From an uncultured Bacteroidales bacterium (GTDB lineage: Bacteria; Bacteroidota; Bacteroidia; Bacteroidales; UBA932), in NCBI GenBank assembly GCA_944323245.1, contig CALURT010000011.1, positions 1 through 64,000 on the forward strand: a DNA stretch of 64,000 nt, in the 5' to 3' direction. Within the stretch, counting starts at the first letter, position 1. Each line of letters begins with the position of its first letter. Positions 8,466 through 16,824 of the stretch are shown in pieces. The position numbers and the translations under genes were made by a program. The notes under the pieces are model-generated. The model did no database searches. It was not told the origin of the DNA and saw only the letters and a program-made list of their open reading frames with translations.

Positions 8466-10156
8466 AAACGGTTTCAAACGACAGCGTTTACGATGTCATC
8501 ATCATCGGAGGCGGTGCCACTGGGGCAGGCACCGCTAGGGACTGCGCATTGCGCGGGCTGAAGGTCTTGCTGATAGAAAGGCACGACATAGCGACCGGAG
8601 CCACCGGCCGCAACCACGGTCTGCTCCACAGCGGGGCGAGATATGCCGTCACAGACAGGGAGTCTGCGGAAGAATGCATAAAGGAAAACATGATACTCAA
8701 GAAAATCGCCCGTCACTGCGTGGAGAAGACGGACGGATTTTTCCTTACTCTTCCTGAAGATGACCTCGGATACCAGAAAACCTTCATTGAGGCATGCCGG
8801 GCTGCCGGTATCGAAGCCGAGGCCGTAGACCCGAAGGAAGCGCTGATAGCCGAGCCGTCCGCAAATCCGACAATAACGGGTGCCGTAAGGGTTCCTGACG
8901 GTTCAGTAGACCCTTTCAGACTTACGTCAGCGAATATAATCGACGCCAAGCTGCACGGGGCGCACATACTTGTCTACAGCGAGGTCACCGATTTCATATT
9001 CGACAATGACAGGGTAGTCGGAGTAAAGGTCAGGGATCATGTATCCGGCGAGGAAACAAACAGATACGGAAACATTATCGTCAATGCCGCCGGTATCTGG
9101 GGAGCCGGTATCGTCAGGAAAGCGGGAATTTCCATCAACATGTTCCCTGCGAAAGGTTCTTTGCTGATTTTCGGACACAGGGTGAACAATGTCGTCCTTA
9201 ACAGATGCCGTAAACCTGCCAATGCGGATATCCTCGTCCCGGGAGACACCATCTGCGTGATCGGTACGACATCCGACAGAGTCCCGTACGATACCATCGA
9301 TGATATGAGGGTGACACCGGAAGAAGTCGATCTGCTGCTGTCCGAGGGTATGAAACTCGCTCCGAGTCTCGAACATACCCGTATTATAAGGGCATACGCC
9401 GGAGTAAGGCCGTTGGTGGCGATGGACGACGACCCGAGCGGCAGGAACATAAGCCGCGGAATCGTCCTTCTCGATCACGAGACGAGGGACGGAGTCAAGG
9501 GTCTGATAAGTATTACCGGAGGCAAGCTGATGACCTACAGGCTTATGGCGGAAATGGCAACGGATCTTGTCTGTGCCAAACTTGGCGTCAGTGCGAAATG
9601 CGTCACTGCGACGGAACCGCTGCCCGGCTCAAGGAACGATTCTCCGGAAGAGATTTCAGACAGGATGTCATCTGTCTATGCAAATCCGATGCGCTCGTCC
9701 GCTGGACGGCACGGAGATATGGCGAAGTCTATCTCTCATGATACCGAATATGACCTCAGCCTCGTATGCGAGTGCGAGGATGTTTCTCTTGGTGAAGTGG
9801 AATATGCCATTGAAAATCTCGATGTGCACAACCTTGTGGATCTCAGACGACGGACGAGAGTGGGAATGGGCACTTGCCAGGGCGAATTATGTGCATGCAG
9901 GGCAGCAGGACTTCTCGCAAAGGCGCACGGATGCGCTTCCAAAGCCGTTGCCGATCTCAGGAACTTCATGAACGAACGCTGGAAAGGCATGTATCCGGTC
10001 AGCTGGGGGGAAACATTGAGGGAAAACGAATATACGCTGTGGGTTTATGCCGGAGTATGCGGCATGAACAGGAAATCCGAAGACAAACCGGAAGCTAAAT
10101 CCGAATGTAAATCCAAAGGTAAATCCGTGAAAAAGGAGGGAAATCATGAGATTTGA
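8462..10156 (+). CDS. glpA: Anaerobic glycerol-3-phosphate dehydrogenase subunit A
   Basis: This is the FAD-binding catalytic subunit that oxidises sn-glycerol 3-phosphate to dihydroxyacetone phosphate. The 564 residues show an N-terminal dinucleotide fold (DVIIIGGGATGAGTARDCA), the DAO-family motif IERHDIATGATGRNHGLLHSG, and a C-terminal BFD-like [2Fe-2S] domain with Cys pattern CECEDV ... GTCQGELCACR. The extreme C-terminus is an unusual Lys/Glu/Ser-rich tail (KSEDKPEAKSECKSKGKS). The ATG at 8462 is used; upstream in-frame codons belong to the lipoprotein gene. It overlaps glpB by 11 bases. Confidence 0.96.
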   Translation: MKTVSNDSVYDVIIIGGGATGAGTARDCALRGLKVLLIERHDIATGATGRNHGLLHSGARYAVTDRESAEECIKENMILKKIARHCVEKTDGFFLTLPEDDLGYQKTFIEACRAAGIEAEAVDPKEALIAEPSANPTITGAVRVPDGSVDPFRLTSANIIDAKLHGAHILVYSEVTDFIFDNDRVVGVKVRDHVSGEETNRYGNIIVNAAGIWGAGIVRKAGISINMFPAKGSLLIFGHRVNNVVLNRCRKPANADILVPGDTICVIGTTSDRVPYDTIDDMRVTPEEVDLLLSEGMKLAPSLEHTRIIRAYAGVRPLVAMDDDPSGRNISRGIVLLDHETRDGVKGLISITGGKLMTYRLMAEMATDLVCAKLGVSAKCVTATEPLPGSRNDSPEEISDRMSSVYANPMRSSAGRHGDMAKSISHDTEYDLSLVCECEDVSLGEVEYAIENLDVHNLVDLRRRTRVGMGTCQGELCACRAAGLLAKAHGCASKAVADLRNFMNERWKGMYPVSWGETLRENEYTLWVYAGVCGMNRKSEDKPEAKSECKSKGKSVKKEGNHEI

Positions 10157-11408
10157 CACTGTAATAATTGGAGGAGGCTTGTCGGGCCTCGTGTGCGGTA
10201 TAAAGCTGCAGAAAGTCGGAAAGAAATGCTGTATCGTTTCAGCCGGACAGAGTGCGCTGCACTTTTCTTCCGGAGCATTCGACATCCTGGACAGACTTCC
10301 TGACGGCACTTCCGTAAGGCATCCGCTTGAAGGAATGCGCCATCTTCCGTCTACCCACCCTTATTCAAGGATCGGACAGGACAGGATGAAGGAATACGTA
10401 TCCGCCACAACCGGATTTTTCGCCGATTGCGGCGTCCCTTTGTGCGGAAATCCGCTTGTGAACTCATACAGGCTCTCCCCGACAGGGGATTTCTGCCCTG
10501 CATGGCTCTCGCTTTCGGATTTCTTCCTTATAGACGAACCTGCCGTTGATCCGGGTGCAAGGATATTGATAGTCAACATATTCGGCTACCTTGATTTCAA
10601 TCCTGCCTTTATTGCCGCAGGATTGGAAAAATCGGGTGCCACATGCAGGATCATAGCAGTCAAATTGGACGAAATGGAGAGGCTCAGGAGCAATCCGAGC
10701 GAGATGAGGGCCACAAACATCGCCAAGGTATTGGACAAGGATTACGTACGCAGCGAACTTGTGTCTGCCGTCTCCAAGGAACTGAAAGGGGAGTCCGCTA
10801 TAATTTTCCCGGCGGTATTCGGTCTCGAATCCGATTCAGTGATTTCCGAAATCAGAAATTCCTTCGACACGAAAGTCCATTTCGCCACGACCATGCCGCC
10901 GTCCGTTCCCGGTATCAGGACCCAGAGGAAACTGCGGAAACATTTCGAAAGCATCGGCGGAACATACCTGCTCGGAGATACCGTAGACAGGGCCGAATTG
11001 TCGGACGACAATACAGTACTCTCGGTAGGCACGGTCAATTTCGGCGATTTGAAGCTGACTGCCGACGATTATGTGCTTGCTACCGGCAGCTTTTTCAGCA
11101 AAGGCCTGTGTGCAAGTCCGGAGAAGATAACCGAACCGGTTTTCGGACTCGACGTCGATTATGTGGCCGACAGGAAAAACTGGTACGATACCGATCTGTT
11201 CGCCACCCAGAACTACATATCCTTCGGAGTGTCGGTGACGGATGATTTTCAGGCTGTGAAAGACGGCAGGCCGATACGGAACCTTCATGCCATCGGTTCG
11301 GTTCTCGGCGGATACAACGCCCTGCAGGAAGGTTCGGGAGCAGGAACCGCCATAATGACCGCTTTCAGGGTAGCGGATATAATAATTGAAAAGGAGGAAA
11401 AAAGATGA
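10146..11408 (+). CDS. glpB: Anaerobic glycerol-3-phosphate dehydrogenase subunit B
   Basis: This 420-residue flavoprotein completes the GlpABC complex and helps pass electrons from GlpA to the quinone-linked subunit C. It opens with the FAD dinucleotide fold MRFDTVIIGGGLSGLVCGIK and ends with the family motif GSVLGGYNALQEGSGAG, close to the FAD-binding GxG of GlpB proteins. An AAGGAGG-like site (aaaaaggaggg) precedes the start. It overlaps glpA and glpC by a few bases. Confidence 0.95.
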   Translation: MRFDTVIIGGGLSGLVCGIKLQKVGKKCCIVSAGQSALHFSSGAFDILDRLPDGTSVRHPLEGMRHLPSTHPYSRIGQDRMKEYVSATTGFFADCGVPLCGNPLVNSYRLSPTGDFCPAWLSLSDFFLIDEPAVDPGARILIVNIFGYLDFNPAFIAAGLEKSGATCRIIAVKLDEMERLRSNPSEMRATNIAKVLDKDYVRSELVSAVSKELKGESAIIFPAVFGLESDSVISEIRNSFDTKVHFATTMPPSVPGIRTQRKLRKHFESIGGTYLLGDTVDRAELSDDNTVLSVGTVNFGDLKLTADDYVLATGSFFSKGLCASPEKITEPVFGLDVDYVADRKNWYDTDLFATQNYISFGVSVTDDFQAVKDGRPIRNLHAIGSVLGGYNALQEGSGAGTAIMTAFRVADIIIEKEEKR

Positions 11409-12661
11409 ACGTCCAGACCAATAATGTCAGCGAAAACAATTTCGAACAGTGCATCAAATGCACCATCTGTACCGTATATTGTCCTGTGGTGCCGGTAAAT
11501 CCTCTTTATCCGGGGCCTAAACAGGCCGGTCCTGACGGAGAAAGGCTCCGTCTGAAAAAAGGAGTCTTTTTCGACGAGGCCCTGAAATACTGTCTCAACT
11601 GCAAGAGATGCGAAGTCGTATGTCCGTCCGGAGTCAGGGTCGGGGACATAATCCAGTCTGCAAGACTCAAATACTCAAAACACAAGCCGTCTATCCGGGA
11701 CATGATTCTCGCAAGTACGGATCTCGTCGGTTCCACTGCTACCAAAATGGCCCCGATAGTGAATCCCGTAGTTTCATCCAAGCCTGCGAAAGCCCTTATG
11801 GACGGAATATTGAAAATCGACCACAGACGCACTTTCCCGGCTTACGCTTCCGAGACCTTCGAGCATTGGTTCAGAAAGAAGGCCGCACCTCTTCAGAGTG
11901 CATTCGCCAAGCAGGTCGGATATTTCCACGGCTGCTATGTCAATTACAATTACCCGAAACTCGGCCAGGATTTCGTGAAAATCATGAATGCCGTCGGCTA
12001 TGGTGTTTCTCTTGTGGACAAGGAGAAATGCTGTGGGGTGGCACTGATTTCCAACGGCATGAAAAAGACGGCAAAAAAACACGCAGCGCACAATACTGCG
12101 GCAATAGCCGGGCTTCTCGGCCGCTGCGAGGCGGTGCTTTCCACTTCGTCCACCTGTACGCTGACCATAAGGGACGAGTATCCGCATCTTCTCGGAACTG
12201 ACAATTCCGCAATAAGGGACGGCGTCCTGCTCGCAGTCAAGTTCCTCTATTCGCTTGTGGACAGGGGAGAGATACGTCTTGTTTTCAGAAAGGATTTCTC
12301 CATGACGGCAGCATACCATGCTCCGTGTCATTTGGAAAAATTGGGATGGAGCATTTTCTCGATCGGCCTTCTGAAAATGATTCCAGGACTGAAACTCACG
12401 GTTCTGGATTCCAACTGCTGCGGAATTGCCGGTACATACGGATTCAAGAAGGAGAATTACGAAGTCTCACAGAGTATCGGACAGCCTCTGTTCGAGCAGA
12501 TACGGAGCCTTTCGCCTGATGTGGTGGCAACCGATTGCGAGACATGCAAATGGCAGATAGAAATGAGTACGGGCTTCAAGGTGATGAATCCTGTATCGAT
12601 ACTGGCCGAAGCCTTGGATGTGGAAGCCACTGTCGAAGAAAATAAAAAGGCGGGGCGGTAA
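11405..12661 (+). CDS. glpC: Anaerobic glycerol-3-phosphate dehydrogenase subunit C (Fe-S, menaquinone-linked)
   Basis: This 418-residue membrane-associated iron-sulphur subunit passes electrons to menaquinone. Two 4Fe-4S sites are visible (CIKCTICTVYCP and CLNCKRCEVVCPSG). Two CCG-type domains follow, with GCYVNYNYP ... KCCGVALISNGM and PCHLEKLG ... SNCCGIAGTYG. An AAGGAGG site precedes the ATG, which overlaps the glpB stop by four bases. The 3' end overlaps the RNase P RNA gene on the other strand. No glycerol kinase or facilitator gene is nearby. Confidence 0.96.
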   Translation: MNVQTNNVSENNFEQCIKCTICTVYCPVVPVNPLYPGPKQAGPDGERLRLKKGVFFDEALKYCLNCKRCEVVCPSGVRVGDIIQSARLKYSKHKPSIRDMILASTDLVGSTATKMAPIVNPVVSSKPAKALMDGILKIDHRRTFPAYASETFEHWFRKKAAPLQSAFAKQVGYFHGCYVNYNYPKLGQDFVKIMNAVGYGVSLVDKEKCCGVALISNGMKKTAKKHAAHNTAAIAGLLGRCEAVLSTSSTCTLTIRDEYPHLLGTDNSAIRDGVLLAVKFLYSLVDRGEIRLVFRKDFSMTAAYHAPCHLEKLGWSIFSIGLLKMIPGLKLTVLDSNCCGIAGTYGFKKENYEVSQSIGQPLFEQIRSLSPDVVATDCETCKWQIEMSTGFKVMNPVSILAEALDVEATVEENKKAGR

Positions 12662-12974
12662 GCCGGTTTCTGTTTTTGAATCTGTCATTTATCTACGCAA
12701 CCTACCCCCTGACATCGGACGGGCAATCCTTGATTGTCAGTATATTTGGTCTTGCAGGCTTCGGTGTCATACCCGCACGGCGTCGCCGTCGTGCGTCGTG
12801 AGCCCTTACCTCACGTTTTCACCCTTGCATCACGGGGATGCGGTTGTTTTCTGTTATGACCTGCACGAGATTGCTCCCGTCTGCGCTTTCCGCAGCGAAG
12901 TGCCCTTTCCTGTCCGGACTTTCCTCTGAGGGTGACCCTTTTGGGTTACCCTCAGCGACAGATCGTCCCGCCTT
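12648..12974 (-). ncRNA. rnpB: RNase P RNA (bacterial type A)
   Basis: Read on the minus strand, this contains the universal RNase P landmarks. They are GAGGAAAGTCCGGAC (P4 5' strand, near 12926), the CR-II/III region GGGTGAAAACGTGAGGTAAG (near 12820), the GATAAATGAC block (near 12690), and ACAGAAACCGGCTTAC (P4 3' strand, near 12665). The ends pair as helix P1 (GGCGGG with CCCGCC). A perfect P3-like hairpin, GAGGGTAACCC-AAAA-GGGTCACCCTC, follows P2. A T-rich stretch follows P1, as in an intrinsic terminator. Short open frames across this stretch are not genes. It begins four bases after the OYE-family stop codon and overlaps the 3' end of glpC. Confidence 0.95.
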
Positions 12975-12978
12975 GGTA

Positions 12979-14238
12979 TTATTTGTATCCTAACTTTCTT
13001 TCTGTCCTGTCATTTTTCCGTATGGTGCGCTGCACATCCCTCTCAAGGGCCGGGGTAATGTCCTTGCAGACCTTGTGGCAGCACATTTCATACGAATACA
13101 TCCTTCCTATGCAGAAGTTCGTATGTTCGCATCCGCTGCAATGGTTCTCGTCGGCCTTCATCTTGTTTACGAAATCCGTATCCTCGAGGACGGCACGGCC
13201 CATCTGCAGCATTTCAAAGCCCGCATCCATGACCTTGTCCGCATCCTTTCTCGTAGTTACCCCTCCTACGTAGACAAGCGGCATGTCAGGGAGGGCCTTT
13301 CTGAATTTCAGGGCGTCATCAAGGAAATAAAGCCTCTTGAAAGGTACTGACGGGGAAACGATGTCTCCTCCGAGCATGACTCCGAATTTCAGCCACCACA
13401 TGTTCATCGGCATGTAATGCGCTATCGCCTTCTTCGGGAAGCGGCCCCTCATTACGTACATCGGCGCACGGCTTACGAAACCTCCCGAGAGTACGAGGGC
13501 ATCGGCTCCGCATTTCTGCAGTTCCTTTGCCACCTTGATGCTGTCTTCGATTTCCATTCCGCCTTTGAAACCGTCTCTCATGTTCATCTTGACGAAAATG
13601 GCGACCTTGCCTTTGCCGGCGTCCGTCACGGCTTTCATGCAGCGGCGCATGAACCGCATCCTGTTGTCCAACGAACCTCCGTACTCGTCCTTTCTTTTGT
13701 TGGTGTACGGCGAGAGGAACTGCGATATGAGGTATCCGTGTCCTGCGTGAATCTCCACTGCATCGAAACCGGCCTTTATAGCGAGCCTTACTGCGTTCCC
13801 GTATGCTTCCACCACTTCATCGATTTCCTGATGGTTCATCCCGTGTACGAAGGTAGGGGAGTAGAGGTTGAAACCGCTTGACGCCCCGTACGGACGGCAG
13901 CCGCAGATCTTCCTGTGCGACATGTTGCCGCAATGTCCGAGCTGTATCGAGGCCTTGGCCCCTTCCTTATGGATTGCATCGGTCAGTTTTTTCAGCTCCG
14001 GAACGATTTCCTCCCGCATCCACAGTTGCCTTTCGAACGACAGTCCGCTTTTGCAGACGGCTGCGTATGCGACCGTAGTCATGCCTATACCTCCTCTCGC
14101 CACGGCCGTATGATAGTCGAACAATGACTTGGACGGTGAATTGTGCTCGCACATTCCTTCGAAAGCTGCCGAACGGGCTGTCCTGTTCCTGACGGTCAAC
14201 GGACCTATGGTGCAGGGGGTAAAAAGTTTGTCTGACAT
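12979..14238 (-). CDS. Old-yellow-enzyme family NADH:flavin oxidoreductase
   Basis: This 419-residue FMN-dependent ene-reductase is a TIM barrel of the 2,4-dienoyl-CoA reductase / BaiCD-like branch. Visible motifs are IQLGHCGNMS (residues 98-107), the substrate-binding pair H164 and H167 in EIHAGHGYLISQFLSPYTN, and the FMN-phosphate motif VGGVTT. A Cys cluster near the end (C367, C370, C376) resembles the 4Fe-4S ligand region. The C-terminal FAD/NAD(P) domain of the 640-670-residue relatives is absent. It lies 50 bases downstream of a steroid-5-alpha-reductase-like gene on the same strand, which suggests an enone or steroid substrate. The actual substrate cannot be read. Confidence 0.92.
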   Translation of the reverse strand: MSDKLFTPCTIGPLTVRNRTARSAAFEGMCEHNSPSKSLFDYHTAVARGGIGMTTVAYAAVCKSGLSFERQLWMREEIVPELKKLTDAIHKEGAKASIQLGHCGNMSHRKICGCRPYGASSGFNLYSPTFVHGMNHQEIDEVVEAYGNAVRLAIKAGFDAVEIHAGHGYLISQFLSPYTNKRKDEYGGSLDNRMRFMRRCMKAVTDAGKGKVAIFVKMNMRDGFKGGMEIEDSIKVAKELQKCGADALVLSGGFVSRAPMYVMRGRFPKKAIAHYMPMNMWWLKFGVMLGGDIVSPSVPFKRLYFLDDALKFRKALPDMPLVYVGGVTTRKDADKVMDAGFEMLQMGRAVLEDTDFVNKMKADENHCSGCEHTNFCIGRMYSYEMCCHKVCKDITPALERDVQRTIRKNDRTERKLGYK

Positions 14239-14288
14239 GTTAAGATTCTTGTATTCTGTCTGTTTGTGTTATAAAAGGATCCGGCAGA

Positions 14289-15092
14289 TTACCAGATGAA
14301 CGGAATAAGGTGTTTCTTGTGCAGTTCCCTGTATTCGTCTCCGAATTCCTCTTCATATTTCAAAGTCAATGCCTTGGCTCTCGGAGCAAGGTTGGCGAAT
14401 GTCCAGACTGCGAAAAGCAGGCCGGCCGGAGACAATGTCAGAATGGCGTATCCGACCCATTCGGTCAGTTCTCCGAAGTAATTCGCCGATGTCACGTATT
14501 TGTAGAGACCTTTACGCGGAATATAGTGTCTGTTGTCACCTGGCTTGCGCAAATGCCTTATGACATGGTCGGAATCGAGGTTGATGAGCATTCCCGTCAG
14601 GAAGACGAGTCCTCCGACGATGAACTGCGGTGAAGTCAGCCAGTCAGCAGTGTACATCCCTTCCGGTGCATATACGAAAAGCCAGCCTCCTATAAAATAG
14701 GAATTAAGGGTGTTGAAAACCATGCCCATCAGCATTATGGCTATCGGCATTTTCCCTTTTCCCCTCATCAGAAGCGGGAAAATGAACGAGCGCTGGAAAT
14801 AGTGCAGGAGATAGAAGCCGGCCATCATCAGCACCACGGTCTTGTCGTTCCCGTTTACCGAGTCGTATTTTAGGAACGACAGCGTGTACAGCAGCATGAA
14901 AAAGAAGGCCGGGGATTCCATGAGCACCCATGCCAGCTTGTTGTTGATTTTCGGCCCCCAGTTGGAGGTCGAGAGATAACCGTACCCTGCCTTGAAAAAG
15001 AAAAGGGCTATGTAAACGACGACTGCAAGTACGAACATCGCAGCCATCAGAAGGTAGTAGGTCTGCATATCAATATTGTTCAATATGTCCAT
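14289..15092 (-). CDS. Steroid 5-alpha-reductase-like (SRD5A/DUF1295 type) membrane protein
   Basis: This polytopic membrane protein of 267 residues (six or seven hydrophobic segments) resembles the mammalian 3-oxo-5-alpha-steroid 4-dehydrogenases along nearly its whole length. The closest stretches are FPLLMRGKGKMP (residues 105-116), LTGMLINLDSDHVIRHLRKP (165-184) and YVTSANYFGELTEW (199-212). Glu59 and Tyr98 occupy the places of the human SRD5A2 substrate-contacting Glu57 and Tyr91; the neighbouring Gln is Met58 here. The family uses NADPH to reduce the delta-4 double bond of 3-oxo steroids. A steroid or bile-acid role here is inference. It leads a two-gene unit with the OYE-family gene. 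Confidence 0.88.
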   Translation of the reverse strand: MDILNNIDMQTYYLLMAAMFVLAVVVYIALFFFKAGYGYLSTSNWGPKINNKLAWVLMESPAFFFMLLYTLSFLKYDSVNGNDKTVVLMMAGFYLLHYFQRSFIFPLLMRGKGKMPIAIMLMGMVFNTLNSYFIGGWLFVYAPEGMYTADWLTSPQFIVGGLVFLTGMLINLDSDHVIRHLRKPGDNRHYIPRKGLYKYVTSANYFGELTEWVGYAILTLSPAGLLFAVWTFANLAPRAKALTLKYEEEFGDEYRELHKKHLIPFIW

Positions 15093-15118
15093 GACACGTT
15101 TCCGGACTCAAAACACTG

Positions 15119-15126
15119 CAAAGGTA
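15119..15126 (-). promoter_or_regulatory. Promoter -7 element for the 5-alpha-reductase-like / OYE unit
   Basis: TACCTTTG on the minus strand matches TAnnTTTG, 26 bases before the ATG, back to back with the pyrG promoter. Confidence 0.65.
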
Positions 15127-15157
15127 ATAAAGATTTTCTCAAATCGTTTTTTTTGAC

Positions 15158-15165
15158 TAAATTTG
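15158..15165 (+). promoter_or_regulatory. Promoter -7 element for pyrG
   Basis: TAAATTTG lies 27 bases before the chosen pyrG ATG. It supports the start at 15193, since any upstream in-frame ATG would overlap the promoter. Confidence 0.65.
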
Positions 15166-15192
15166 TGCCCCTGTAATGTTAAAACTCATTTT

Positions 15193-16824
15193 ATGACAAA
15201 ATATGTTTTCGTTTCAGGCGGCGTGGCTTCTTCGCTCGGAAAAGGCATCATTTCAGCATCTTTGGCCAAACTTCTTCAGGCTCGCGGATTGAGCGTGACC
15301 ATTCAGAAATTCGATCCCTACATCAATGTTGACCCGGGTACTCTGAATCCGTACGAACACGGCGAATGCTACGTGACAGACGACGGAGCGGAAACAGACC
15401 TCGACCTCGGACATTACGAGCGTTTTCTCGGAGTGCATACGTCCAAGGCGAACAATGTCACCACAGGAAAAATCTACAATACCGTTATAAATAAGGAGAG
15501 GGAAGGGGCATATCTCGGCAAGACCGTGCAGATAGTCCCTCACATTACCGACGAGATCAAAAGAAGGATGCTTCTGCTTGGCAAGACCGGCAAGTACGAC
15601 GTCATAATCACTGAAATCGGCGGTACTGTCGGCGATATGGAATCACAGCCTTTCGTGGAAGCCGTCAGGCAGCTTCAATGGGAGCTTCCCGAGGAAGACT
15701 GCGTGATGATCCATCTGACGCTCGTGCCATATCTCAGTGCGGCAAAGGAGCTGAAGACCAAGCCGACGCAGCATTCCGTACAGATGCTCCAGCAGAGCGG
15801 AGTCAAGCCTGACATCATAGTCTGCAGGACCGAACACAAGCTTTCTCCGGAGCTCAGGAAGAAAGTGGCCCTGTTCTGCAACGTGAAGCCGGGACACGTC
15901 ATAGAATCGATAGACGCACCGTCAATATATTCCGTTCCGCTCAACATGAAAGCCGAAAAATTGGACCAGCTCGTTCTCGACCATTTCGGCATTAAGGGGC
16001 TTCCGGAACCGGATCTGACCAAATGGTGTGATTTTCTCGACAGGCTCAACCATCCGAAGAGCGAGGTCGATATCGCCCTCGTGGGCAAATATGTCGAGCT
16101 GCAGGATGCCTACAAGTCCATACTTGAGTCCTTTGTCCATGCAGGTGCCGCCAATGAATGCAAGGTAAACGTCCACAGCATCCACAGCGAATTCCTCGAC
16201 TATTCGAATATCGAAGAAAAATTGGGAAAGATGGACGGTATCCTCGTCGCTCCGGGATTCGGGGAACGCGGAATCGAAGGAAAAATTCTTGCTGTGAAGT
16301 ATGCCAGGGAGCACAATGTCCCGTTTTTCGGAATCTGCCTCGGCATGCAGATGTGCGTTGTGGAATTCGCCCGCGACGTACTCGGTCTCAAGGAGGCGAT
16401 TTCCACTGAAGTCAATCCTTCCACGCCTTATCCGGTCATAGACCTTATGGAAGACCAGAAGAGCACGACCATAAAGGGAGGTACCATGAGGCTCGGGGCC
16501 TATTCGTGCAAGTTGGAGCCGGGTTCATTGGCCGCAAGGATATACGGCACGGACATGATTTCCGAGCGTCACAGACACAGATACGAATTCAACAACGAAT
16601 ATCTTCCGATGGTGGAGGCGGCCGGCATGAAGGCCACCGGAAAGAATCCGGATACCGGACTTGTCGAAATAGTGGAAATACCGTCACATCCGTTCTTCAT
16701 CGGAGTCCAGTTCCATCCTGAACTGAAAAGCACTCCCGAACATCCGCAGCCGATATTCGTGGCTTTCGTCAAGGCTGCGATGCAGTACAGGGATACCCAA
16801 GTTTCCGCCAAGGGATCGGAATGA
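15193..16824 (+). CDS. pyrG: CTP synthase
   Basis: This enzyme aminates UTP to CTP with glutamine as the nitrogen donor. The 543-residue protein has an N-terminal amidoligase domain (FVSGGVASSLGKG P-loop, KFDPYINVDPGTLNP) and a C-terminal class I glutaminase with the nucleophile Cys in FFGICLGMQM and the His-Glu pair in FHPELKS. The start is set at the ATG at 15193, giving MTKYVFVSGG, the standard N-terminus. It overlaps the next gene by four bases. Confidence 0.97.
   Translation: MTKYVFVSGGVASSLGKGIISASLAKLLQARGLSVTIQKFDPYINVDPGTLNPYEHGECYVTDDGAETDLDLGHYERFLGVHTSKANNVTTGKIYNTVINKEREGAYLGKTVQIVPHITDEIKRRMLLLGKTGKYDVIITEIGGTVGDMESQPFVEAVRQLQWELPEEDCVMIHLTLVPYLSAAKELKTKPTQHSVQMLQQSGVKPDIIVCRTEHKLSPELRKKVALFCNVKPGHVIESIDAPSIYSVPLNMKAEKLDQLVLDHFGIKGLPEPDLTKWCDFLDRLNHPKSEVDIALVGKYVELQDAYKSILESFVHAGAANECKVNVHSIHSEFLDYSNIEEKLGKMDGILVAPGFGERGIEGKILAVKYAREHNVPFFGICLGMQMCVVEFARDVLGLKEAISTEVNPSTPYPVIDLMEDQKSTTIKGGTMRLGAYSCKLEPGSLAARIYGTDMISERHRHRYEFNNEYLPMVEAAGMKATGKNPDTGLVEIVEIPSHPFFIGVQFHPELKSTPEHPQPIFVAFVKAAMQYRDTQVSAKGSE

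Noticed and set aside
12618..13273. Two open frames of about 103 and 113 codons on the plus strand
   Set aside because: They cover the RNase P RNA gene and the reductase gene antisense and have no protein-like features.
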